Origin: Flavobacterium anseongense
Lineage (GTDB): Bacteria; Bacteroidota; Bacteroidia; Flavobacteriales; Flavobacteriaceae
NCBI RefSeq assembly: GCF_021608185.1
Contig: NZ_JAKIHN010000003.1
Coordinates: 310,001 to 374,000 of the forward strand
DNA length: 64,000 nucleotides
Direction of reading: 5' to 3'
The notes beneath the pieces were generated by a model that made no database searches, had not been told where the DNA came from, and was given only the letters and a program-made list of their open reading frames with translations. Shown in pieces: positions 1-6,835 of the stretch. Numbering within the stretch: the stretch's first letter is position 1; every line of letters begins with the position of its first letter. A program made the translations under genes and the position numbers.

Positions 1-1317
1 ATCGAGCAACTCATTCATCAAAAGAACGACCAGGAATTGGCTGTTTTGCTGAATGATATGCACCATGCCGATATTGCCGAGATTTTTGATGAATTAGACA
101 TTGAGGAAGCTACTTATATTTTCAAAATTTTAGACAGTGAAATTACAGCTGAAATTCTTCCGGAACTTGAAGAAGACGTTCGTGAAAAAATCCTAAAAGG
201 CCTTTCTGCCAAAGAAATTGCAGAAGAGCTTGATGAATTAGACACCGATGATGCTGCCGATATTATCGCCGAACTTTCGCAAAGCAAAAAAGAAGAAGTA
301 ATCTCGGAACTCGAAGACGTTGAACACGCCAAAGATATCGTCGACTTGTTACGCTACAGCGAAGCAACCGCAGGAGGTTTGATGGGAAAAGAGTTAGTAA
401 AAGTCAACGAAAACTGGAACGTGCTAACCTGCGTCAAAGAAATGCGAATTCAGGCTGAACACGTTACCCGAGTACATTCTATTTATGTAGTTGATGACGA
501 AAATCGTTTGAAAGGCAGGTTATCGCTAAAAGATTTATTGACAACTTCTACCAAAACACCAATCAGCGAAGTCTATATCAAAAAAGTAGATTCTGTAAAA
601 GTGGACACGCCAAATACGGATGTTGCCCGAATCATGCAAAAATATGATCTGGAGGCAATTCCGGTTGTAGATGAATTAGGCCGATTGGTAGGTAGGATTA
701 CCATTGACGATATCGTAGACGTAATCAAAGAAGAAGCCGACAAAGATTACCAATTAGCGGCCGGTATCTCGCAAGATGTTGAAGCAGATGACAGCATCTT
801 AGACTTAACCCGAGCACGTTTGCCTTGGTTGGTTTTAGCTCTTTGTGGCGGATTTATAAGCGTAAGGGTTTTAGGTTTGTTCGAAGGCGCAATGACCAAT
901 CACGGTAATTTATTTTTCTTCACACCACTAATTGCAGCGATGGCCGGAAATGTAGGGGTACAATCCTCAGCGATTATTGTGCAGGGTTTGGCTAATCAAT
1001 CCATCAGCGGTTCTTTATTAAATCGTTTGATTAAAGAAGTTTCCTTGAGTTTGCTCAACGGAATTATTCTCGCCGCCATCTTATTTGTCGGAAGCCATTT
1101 TCTTTTGAATGTAGAAATCATCATAGGTGAAATCGTTACCATAGCACTGATTTCGGTAATTATCATCGCTTCACTTATCGGAACTTTTATACCATTATTG
1201 CTCCATCGATTTAAAATTGATCCGGCTTTAGCAACCGGACCATTTATCACCACAAGCAACGATATCTGTGGTATTTTGATTTACTTTTCAATAGCCAAAT
1301 TAATTTTAGGTTTTTAA
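1..1317 (+). CDS. mgtE: Magnesium transporter MgtE, 5'-truncated by window edge
   Basis: The reading frame is open from base 1, so the true start lies upstream; 438 residues are visible and roughly a dozen N-terminal residues are missing compared with the usual ~450. Order of domains: an acidic helical MgtE N-terminal domain (about residues 1-120, rich in ELDELD-type repeats), a CBS pair (about 130-250), then a C-terminal membrane domain with about five segments (from about 275). MgtE is a homodimeric inner-membrane Mg2+ channel gated by Mg2+ binding to the N and CBS domains. The gene ends just outside the left junction of the integrative element and is not disrupted by it. The family call is secure from domain order and hallmark residues. 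Confidence 0.95.
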   Translation: MEQLIHQKNDQELAVLLNDMHHADIAEIFDELDIEEATYIFKILDSEITAEILPELEEDVREKILKGLSAKEIAEELDELDTDDAADIIAELSQSKKEEVISELEDVEHAKDIVDLLRYSEATAGGLMGKELVKVNENWNVLTCVKEMRIQAEHVTRVHSIYVVDDENRLKGRLSLKDLLTTSTKTPISEVYIKKVDSVKVDTPNTDVARIMQKYDLEAIPVVDELGRLVGRITIDDIVDVIKEEADKDYQLAAGISQDVEADDSILDLTRARLPWLVLALCGGFISVRVLGLFEGAMTNHGNLFFFTPLIAAMAGNVGVQSSAIIVQGLANQSISGSLLNRLIKEVSLSLLNGIILAAILFVGSHFLLNVEIIIGEIVTIALISVIIIASLIGTFIPLLLHRFKIDPALATGPFITTSNDICGILIYFSIAKLILGF

Positions 1318-1349
1318 TTAGGAGCGGAACATTTTCTTTCTCTAAACTA

Positions 1350-1397
1350 TCCTCCCGCTGTCCGCGCTACAAGGTAGCCAGCTCCCATCGGGGCTAA
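1350..1397 (-). repeat. Short copy of a flavobacterial intergenic repeat
   Basis: Read on the minus strand it contains TAGCCCCGAT followed by a compact GC-rich stretch and GGACAGCGGGAGG. The same two end motifs bracket the longer intergenic repeat at 46567-46692 (TAGCCCCGAT ... GGAAAGCGGGA). It lies in the 394-base gap between mgtE and the recombinase, outside the element. That gap also holds a terminator, attL, an end repeat and the recombinase promoter; I see no real gene in it. Confidence 0.5.
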
Positions 1398-1476
1398 TGG
1401 GACGTTATGATTTTCTCTAGAGCTTTTATACCCGGAATCACCTTAAAAAAGTTTGACTCCAACCACAAATAAAAAA

Positions 1477-1499
1477 AGCCTCCGATTAAATCGGAGGCT
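1477..1499 (-). terminator. Orphaned tRNA-Leu terminator (also mgtE 3' end)
   Basis: A 10-bp perfect stem (AGCCTCCGAT / ATCGGAGGCT) with a TAA loop is followed on the minus strand by seven T. It lies just beyond the isolated 13-base tRNA 3' end at 1505-1517, on the side where the tRNA-Leu transcript would have ended before insertion. I infer it was the original tRNA-Leu terminator, now 18 kb from the gene. It may also end mgtE transcription from the other direction. Confidence 0.75.
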
Positions 1500-1504
1500 T
1501 TTAT

Positions 1505-1517
1505 GTACCCGGAGCCG
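1505..1517. other. attL core (left end of the integrative element)
   Basis: GTACCCGGAGCCG here is identical to 19778-19790, where it forms the 3' end of tRNA-Leu. Upstream bases also match apart from one position (TTTAT versus TTTAA). Here the rest of the tRNA is absent. This is the pattern expected for site-specific integration of a tyrosine recombinase element into a tRNA 3' end. Confidence 0.85.
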
Positions 1518-1661
1518 TAATCTATTCTATTCAAAAGTAAAAATCTTGCAAACTCTTTAAAAGTGTTGAAACTACCAATATTTTCAATGTTTAAAGAGTC
1601 AAAAGCAACTTTATTTTTCATCTCCATTTTGAATTAGATTTAACTGATTTTACATATACCA

Positions 1662-1678
1662 TACAAGTACTGTACAGA
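1662..1678 (+). repeat. Left copy of the element-end motif (possible recombinase arm site or operator)
   Basis: TACAAGTACTGTACAGA, containing the palindrome GTACTGTAC, lies immediately upstream of the -7 box of the recombinase gene. A near-identical copy in the same orientation lies at 19705-19721 inside the right end. Presence at both element ends suggests arm-type binding by the recombinase or a directionality factor; overlap with the promoter suggests autoregulation. Both roles are inferred. Confidence 0.55.
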
Positions 1679-1681
1679 ATT

Positions 1682-1689
1682 TAGATTTG
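1682..1689 (+). promoter_or_regulatory. -7 box of the recombinase promoter
   Basis: TAGATTTG fits the Bacteroidota TAnnTTTG -7 consensus and lies 22 bases before the recombinase ATG. No TTG is seen at the usual -33 spacing; the end-repeat palindrome occupies that place. Confidence 0.5.
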
Positions 1690-1711
1690 CATTGTTTAAA
1701 TACAATTTTAA

Positions 1712-2956
1712 ATGGCAACAATAAATTTTTTATACAGGTCTGCTAAAAATAGTGCAGAATTAAGCCTTAGATTATTATTCAGAAGTATGGGGGATGATAT
1801 TACAATTGGAGCTAATTCAAAAGTTAAAATTGAAAAGGATTTTTGGAAGAAACACTTAAATCAAAAGAACCTAAAAGATATAAATCTGATTAATGAGCAA
1901 ACAAGGTTAAAAAAGCTAATGAATGACTTAACAGCTCATATTTTAGAGAAGTTTCAGAAATCAGATAAAGGTTTAATCAATAAGGAATGGTTACAATACC
2001 AAATTGATACCTTCCATAACCCAAAAGAATTAAAGCCAAAAGTACCAATCTTTTTAACTGATTATTTTGATTATTATATTGAGCTTTCAATTAATAATTA
2101 CAACACAAAAAAGAAACTTGTAACAACAAAAAATAAACTTTTGAAATATGAGTTCAAACTAAAAAATAAGTTAGTTATTGAAGATTTAGACAACGTAGAA
2201 TTAAATCTTTTCAAAAGGTATCTGACAACTCTCGAATACAGTCACAATACAATCTTGGGGGACTTAGTTAATATAAAAACTATTTGTAGACATGCTAAAA
2301 GCTCTTTGACAGTAAATGATGAAATATTCAATTTGTCTTTAAAAAAAGAAAAAATCAATATTGTATATCTTGATTTTGAAGAAATTAAAAAAATATCAGA
2401 GCTAAGCAATCTGCCTGATTCTCTTGACAATGCTAAGGATTGGTTAATGATTAGTTGTTACACAGGACAAAGAGTTTCAGATTTTATGTCTTTTAGTAAA
2501 GAAATGATAAGAACTGAAGTTGATAAAGATGGGGATGTAATTACCTATATTGAATTCACACAACAAAAGACCAAACAAAATATAGCTTTACCTTTGCATC
2601 CCGAAGTGATTGAAATTTTAAAAAAGAGAAATGGAGACTTTCCAAGACCTATATCTGATGTAAAATATAATGTTTACATTAAATTGATAGCTAAAAAAGC
2701 AGGAATAATTGATTTAATAGATGGTTCAAAAATAGACAGTGATATTAACAGAAAAATTAAGAGTGTATATCCTAAAAATGAACTAATTACATCTCACATT
2801 GGAAGGAGGTCTTTTGCAACCAACTATTATGGCATAATCCCAACACCATTAATAATGGGTGCAACAGGGCATCAATCTGAAAAAATGTTCTTAAATTACA
2901 TTGGTAAAAGTCAATCAGATAGAGCTAAATCATTATCAAAATATTTTAAACCATGA
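1712..2956 (+). CDS. Tyrosine recombinase (integrase)
   Basis: A 414-residue site-specific recombinase of the phage-integrase family. The N-terminal ~100 residues look like the Bacteroidota arm-binding domain, followed by a helical SAM-like core-binding domain (about 110-220) and the catalytic domain. Catalytic motifs visible: TGQRVSD (first Arg), HIGRRSFATN (His-x-x-Arg) and GHQSEKMFLNYIG (His and nucleophile Tyr). All are intact, so it should be active. It is the first gene inside attL, with ATG at 1712 after a TAnnTTTG box, and its stop overlaps the next start by four bases, so the two are likely translationally coupled. It probably acts on the 3' end of tRNA-Leu(CAA). Confidence 0.93.
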   Translation: MATINFLYRSAKNSAELSLRLLFRSMGDDITIGANSKVKIEKDFWKKHLNQKNLKDINLINEQTRLKKLMNDLTAHILEKFQKSDKGLINKEWLQYQIDTFHNPKELKPKVPIFLTDYFDYYIELSINNYNTKKKLVTTKNKLLKYEFKLKNKLVIEDLDNVELNLFKRYLTTLEYSHNTILGDLVNIKTICRHAKSSLTVNDEIFNLSLKKEKINIVYLDFEEIKKISELSNLPDSLDNAKDWLMISCYTGQRVSDFMSFSKEMIRTEVDKDGDVITYIEFTQQKTKQNIALPLHPEVIEILKKRNGDFPRPISDVKYNVYIKLIAKKAGIIDLIDGSKIDSDINRKIKSVYPKNELITSHIGRRSFATNYYGIIPTPLIMGATGHQSEKMFLNYIGKSQSDRAKSLSKYFKP

Positions 2957-3654
2957 AGTTTGAAGAATTATATAAAAGTTTATTAGAAGCTGAAATAGAT
3001 TTATTGGAATTAAATTCAGGTGAACGGGTATCCACTAATTTGAAAGAGCAGTTAGAAACCATTAGCACATTTATTTTCAACCAATCATTGAAAGTGTTCC
3101 AAGCGAGTAAGGAAGAGAATTTATTTTGGAGTCATTGTACAATTGCAATTTATAACAGTACTTATGAAGATAGACTAAAACAGGCTTTGGACAATGACAA
3201 TAACAAAATTCACAATGAGCTTGAATTTGTAGAGAGTGAAATAGGTTGGTTAATCAATCTGAAGATGAATTTCAGCAATTCAAATTATCATCCTGACTTA
3301 TTTAATCCAATTGAGAAAAAAATAAGGCTATTGGAATTTAAAAAATATCAATTATTACCAGATAAAAAAGAAGAACTGTTAGACTTTGATGATTCATCAG
3401 CAATGGAGAAAGTTATTTACCTACATAAATTAGGGGTCTTAGATTTTTTAAGAAAACAAACTGCTTTTAATAATTCAACCAACAATCTTGCTAAGTTTTT
3501 ATCTGCTGTAACAGGAGAAAATAGTAGGACTCTTCAATCTTACCTTAATCCAATTTATAGTATTCAAGTTGACCAAAAAAATAATCCTTTAAGCAAAAAA
3601 ACATCAGTTGAAAGGATAGAAAAGCAGCTAAACTTGATGGGGATTTCTGTGTAA
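2953..3654 (+). CDS. Element-associated protein, possibly RteC-like
   Basis: A 233-residue soluble, mostly helical protein that overlaps the recombinase stop by four bases (ATGA). I do not recognise it with certainty. The C-terminal part (from about residue 150) has the pattern K-x-IYLHKLGVLDFL, then LAKFLSAVTGE, then a short segment ending in paired NNPL and a final amphipathic helix. This layout resembles the C-terminus of RteC-type regulators encoded by Bacteroidota conjugative transposons, but the similarity is only by eye. Tight coupling to the integrase suggests a role in integration or excision control. No catalytic motif or membrane segment is visible. Confidence 0.6.
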   Translation: MKFEELYKSLLEAEIDLLELNSGERVSTNLKEQLETISTFIFNQSLKVFQASKEENLFWSHCTIAIYNSTYEDRLKQALDNDNNKIHNELEFVESEIGWLINLKMNFSNSNYHPDLFNPIEKKIRLLEFKKYQLLPDKKEELLDFDDSSAMEKVIYLHKLGVLDFLRKQTAFNNSTNNLAKFLSAVTGENSRTLQSYLNPIYSIQVDQKNNPLSKKTSVERIEKQLNLMGISV

Positions 3655-3719
3655 AATTTATTTAGGGAACCCCTAATTAAACCCTAAGACTTCTTGCACC
3701 ATAATTTAATTTTTCGATT

Positions 3720-4001
3720 ATGGCGGAAGCAACAATCTTATACAATGTCAGTTTACAGGAGCTCAAAGACATTATTGACACATCTGTTAAGGAAAACTTA
3801 GATGGTGTCTTTGATGCTCTTAAAAGAGAAAAAAATGAGACTCTTTTAACCAGAGAAGAAACATTTCGGTTTCTAAAAATTGATTCAACGACTTTATGGT
3901 ATTGGACTAAAGCAGAAAAGCTCAAATGCTATGCTATTGGTAATAGAAGGTATTATAAAAAAAGTGAAGTTTTGGAATGTCTAACCTTATTAAAAAGCTA
4001 A
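3720..4001 (+). CDS. Excisionase-like helix-turn-helix protein
   Basis: A 93-residue protein with a MerR/HTH_17-type DNA-binding domain at its C-terminus: LLTREETFRFLKID, then STTLWYWTKAEKL, then the RRYYKKSEVLECL wing and last helix. The N-terminal 40 residues form a helix typical of Bacteroidota excisionase-like proteins. Such small HTH proteins usually bind near att sites and set the direction of recombination, or act as transcription factors for the element. It follows the recombinase unit by 65 bases, and a 6-bp inverted repeat (TTAGGG/CCCTAA at 3662-3676) lies in that gap. Two bases separate it from the next start. The role as directionality factor is inferred. Confidence 0.75.
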   Translation: MAEATILYNVSLQELKDIIDTSVKENLDGVFDALKREKNETLLTREETFRFLKIDSTTLWYWTKAEKLKCYAIGNRRYYKKSEVLECLTLLKS

Positions 4002-4002
4002 T

Positions 4003-4779
4003 ATGGAAGAGATTTTAGGCTACGGATTTTTCTCAGATGATGAGGGACCTGTAGAAAATAAAGACACTTCAATAAATAAAAACAACAAATCAGATAACAT
4101 CAATATTTCCTCCGTATCACATAGTGAGGAGGAAACTGATAAAATTTTACTGTATGATCACAACAAAACTTTTATTGAAAATTTTGAAGATGGTATTGAT
4201 GTAAAATATGTCATTGTACCTATTTATAAAGAAGGTAACAAGGATGAAAACTTTACTCCTCTTCTTAATGCCGGTGCTAAAGTGATAATGAATAGGAAGA
4301 AAATCATGGATGATTATAGTGAAGGGCTAAACTATTTTGTTTTAGACTATGATTCAATTTTCGGATTGAGATTATTATCCTTTCAAAGATATAATAGTAA
4401 AACCTTTAAATGTGATGAGAGGGCTTTTTTTGAGACCCTAATTATCAAGTTTCGCAGATTTAATTATCAAAAGTTTTATTATTCCTATCCAGAAATTCTA
4501 AAGGAATTAGGAATAAATATTGACAGAGCACACACTATTGTTAAAAAGTTCATTAAAATGGGTTTTTTAAGGTCAGAATTAATAACCTCTGTAATAGATG
4601 GAAGACCTTCACAAATTACTTATTATTGGTTGAATGCGTCAAAAATTATTGAGTTAATTCCAACTATCTTCAAACAACCTTTTCACGAAAATGTGAAAGA
4701 GGGTATTTCAGAATACCTAAAGGAAGCTTTGCCCGGAGATGATGACAATCCAAAAAATATTTCAGATATAATGCAGTAA
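4003..4779 (+). CDS. Putative replication-type protein with winged helix
   Basis: A 258-residue protein starting one base after the excisionase-like gene stops. The first 60 residues are low-complexity and polar (runs of Asn, Lys, Asp and Ser). Residues about 140-220 look like a winged-helix domain: FRRFNYQKFYYSYPEILKEL, a recognition-type helix RAHTIVKKFIKMGFL, then a beta wing ending TYYWLN. The position and fold resemble Rep-like or DnaD-like proteins of integrative elements. The transcript ends at a clear terminator, and just beyond it lies a large inverted repeat (4803-4907) that could be the site it binds. I do not recognise a named family; the replication role is inferred. Confidence 0.55.
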   Translation: MEEILGYGFFSDDEGPVENKDTSINKNNKSDNINISSVSHSEEETDKILLYDHNKTFIENFEDGIDVKYVIVPIYKEGNKDENFTPLLNAGAKVIMNRKKIMDDYSEGLNYFVLDYDSIFGLRLLSFQRYNSKTFKCDERAFFETLIIKFRRFNYQKFYYSYPEILKELGINIDRAHTIVKKFIKMGFLRSELITSVIDGRPSQITYYWLNASKIIELIPTIFKQPFHENVKEGISEYLKEALPGDDDNPKNISDIMQ

Positions 4780-4801
4780 AGGGAGTTTGGCTCCCTTTTT
4801 T
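4778..4801 (+). terminator. Rho-independent terminator of the left gene block
   Basis: An 8-bp stem AAAGGGAG / CTCCCTTT with a TTTGG loop, followed by further T. It begins at the stop codon of the winged-helix gene. Confidence 0.85.
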
Positions 4802-4802
4802 T

Positions 4803-4907
4803 CATCGATGGAAATCCCCTGATAAGCTCAGTAAATAAAATATATTCAATTACTAAAGAGATAATAGCTCATAATGTTTCTCTTTTATCAGCGGATTCCC
4901 ATCAATG
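4803..4907. repeat. Large imperfect inverted repeat, candidate origin or operator
   Basis: A 23-base arm at 4803-4825 (core ATCCCCTGATAA) matches the reverse complement of 4885-4907 at 20 of 23 positions, with a 59-base AT-rich centre. It lies in the only sizeable gap between the winged-helix gene and the ATPase gene, after a terminator. Such a structure beside a Rep-like gene fits a replication origin, a nicking site or a regulator-binding site; which one cannot be told from sequence. Confidence 0.65.
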
Positions 4908-4946
4908 GTTTTCAAAACCGAAATTAAAACTTAAAATAAATTAAAG

Positions 4947-5807
4947 ATGGAATTAAAAAAATCAGAAAGAAAAAAAGCCAAGATTAAGATGGCTTTACAA
5001 GGACCTTCAGGGTCAGGGAAAACCATGAGTGGATTATTGATAGCACAGGGATTGACAAATGGTAACTTATCTAAAGTAGCCATCATTGATAGTGAGAGTG
5101 GTAGCAGTAACCTTTATTCTCACTTAGGAGGCTATAATGTGCTTAAACTCGATAATCCACATTCACCAGAAAGGTATGTGGAGGCAATTGATGTTTGCAT
5201 AAAAGCCGGAATGGAAGTCGTGATACTTGACAGTATAAGTCACTGTTGGGATTTCTTATTAGATTATCATGCTTCATTGCAAGGTAATTCTTTTACCAAT
5301 TGGGCAAAAATCAAACCTTTAGAAAAGACATTTGTTGACAAAATACTTCAAAGTGATATTCACGTTATAGCAACAATGAGAGTAAAACAGGACTATGTGT
5401 TAAGTGAAAGAAATGGTAAAATGGTTCCTGAAAAAGTTGGATTAAAAGCTATTCAAAGAGATGAAATAAGTTATGAATTTACTATAGTTTTTGATATAGA
5501 CAGTAAACATTTTGCTGTATCCTCTAAAGATAGGACTTTACTCTTTGAAGGCAAACCACAATTCATGATAAATTCTTTCACTGGAAAGAAAATTTTGGAT
5601 TGGTGTAACAGCACTATGACAAAAGTTGAGCTTCAAAATAAAGTTTCGGAATGCAACACTCTAAAAGAACTCACAGACCTGTACAATGATAATCTTGATT
5701 TGGCAAAAACAATTGAACAAGACTTCGTAGCCAAGAGAGATTTGCTAAAACAATTAACCTCAAATATTTCAACAAATGGAAATGGAACTCATACCAGTAA
5801 AGATTGA
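4947..5807 (+). CDS. Sak4-like AAA ATPase (AAA_24 type)
   Basis: A 286-residue RecA-fold NTPase. Walker A is GPSGSGKT at residues 19-26, followed by AIIDSESGSSNLYSH, and Walker B is VVILDSIS near residue 90. The TMRVKQDYV segment and the downstream GLKAIQRDEISYEF segment are typical of phage and plasmid nucleotide-binding proteins of the AAA_24/Sak4 group, which assist single-strand annealing or recombination together with an SSB. The last ~65 residues are a helical tail. It overlaps the next gene by 32 bases in another frame, so the pair is co-translated. The role in element DNA processing is inferred from the family. Confidence 0.8.
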   Translation: MELKKSERKKAKIKMALQGPSGSGKTMSGLLIAQGLTNGNLSKVAIIDSESGSSNLYSHLGGYNVLKLDNPHSPERYVEAIDVCIKAGMEVVILDSISHCWDFLLDYHASLQGNSFTNWAKIKPLEKTFVDKILQSDIHVIATMRVKQDYVLSERNGKMVPEKVGLKAIQRDEISYEFTIVFDIDSKHFAVSSKDRTLLFEGKPQFMINSFTGKKILDWCNSTMTKVELQNKVSECNTLKELTDLYNDNLDLAKTIEQDFVAKRDLLKQLTSNISTNGNGTHTSKD

Positions 5808-6804
5808 GCAGGAAGCTCAAGTACCTATAGCCAATAAAAGTGATTTTACTTCTGTAGGTACTGTTGCACTCGAGAAAATTCATCAAACATCGCCATTCAT
5901 TGAGGCTAATACAGAAAGTGTTAGCCTTTCTTATTTAAAACAACAATGTGTTATCCCTGTTTTTACTAAAGATAATGAGATAACCATTTCACACCAAGAG
6001 TTTATAGAAGCTGCTTTATCAAGCTTGAGAACTGTTTTTGGCAATGTGATGTCTGAGACTCCTGAAATAAGGGTAAGCCACCAAATTAAAGGAAGAACTC
6101 CGGATGCTTTACATATTCCGGCTAAGGACTTGGAGGAGCATCAAAGAACTACATATTTTGAAAGGATGGCATTCATTATTAAACTTCCAAGTATATGCGA
6201 TACTATAAATGGTAACAAGCTTTCACTAACAATTGGAGGAGTAAGAGCTTATAATTTGGAGAACCTTTACAATAAAAAATCCTATGAAAAGTTCAAGTTT
6301 TTCATAGGTTTTCAAAACATGGTTTGTTGCAATCTCTGTGTCAGCACAGATGGTTTTCAAAGTGAGATTAGAGCAATGACTACTTTAGACTTGGAGGATA
6401 AAATGATTAAGGTTCTGCAGGGTTATGATGCCAGTCTGCATTTACAGAAAATGAAGTCCTTAACAGAACAGTCGTTAAACGAAAAAAACTTTGCTCAGAT
6501 TATAGGTAAGGGTAGGCTTTACAATTATCTACCTAAAAAAGAAAAATCTTTACTGCCAGAATTACTCTTAAATGATGGTCACTTTTCTACAATTGCCAAG
6601 GATTATTATCAGGACGAAAGCTTCTGTAGAAACAGTAATGGTGAAATTAACCTATGGGAGTTTTATAATCTTCTGACAGGTTCTAACAAATCCTCTTATT
6701 TAGATACTTTTCTTGATAGAGGTGCAAATGCTTTTGATTTTACTCAAGGCATTTCAAAAGCACTAAGTGATAGTAATTCTAACTATTCTTGGTTTTTGAG
6801 TTGA
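5776..6804 (+). CDS. DUF3871-family protein
   Basis: A 342-residue protein I recognise as DUF3871-like, a family frequent on Bacteroidota mobile elements, from its central region: CVIPVFTKDNEITISHQEFIE, a long segment with RTPDALHIPAKDLEEHQ, then GGVRAYNLENLY and the FQNMVCCNLC stretch. The family resembles phage and plasmid DUF932-type proteins, whose biochemical role is not settled. The start at 5776 lies inside the ATPase gene; a second in-frame ATG follows at 5782. It ends at a convergent terminator shared with the defence operon. Function unknown; association with the upstream ATPase suggests DNA metabolism or anti-restriction (inference). Confidence 0.75.
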   Translation: MEMELIPVKIEQEAQVPIANKSDFTSVGTVALEKIHQTSPFIEANTESVSLSYLKQQCVIPVFTKDNEITISHQEFIEAALSSLRTVFGNVMSETPEIRVSHQIKGRTPDALHIPAKDLEEHQRTTYFERMAFIIKLPSICDTINGNKLSLTIGGVRAYNLENLYNKKSYEKFKFFIGFQNMVCCNLCVSTDGFQSEIRAMTTLDLEDKMIKVLQGYDASLHLQKMKSLTEQSLNEKNFAQIIGKGRLYNYLPKKEKSLLPELLLNDGHFSTIAKDYYQDESFCRNSNGEINLWEFYNLLTGSNKSSYLDTFLDRGANAFDFTQGISKALSDSNSNYSWFLS

Positions 6805-6808
6805 AAAT

Positions 6809-6835
6809 TCAGCCCTTTTTCAGGGCTGAGCTTTT
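6809..6835. terminator. Convergent terminator overlapping the SMC gene 3' end
   Basis: TCAGCCCT / AGGGCTGA with a TTTTC loop, followed on the plus strand by GCTTTTT. It ends the DUF3871 transcript and overlaps the last codons of the minus-strand SMC-like gene, so it can serve both convergent units. Confidence 0.75.

Noticed and set aside
1394..1627. Minus-strand frame of 77 codons spanning the left att site
   Set aside because: It crosses the element junction, the terminator hairpin and the isolated tRNA end, and has no family pattern. Chance frame.
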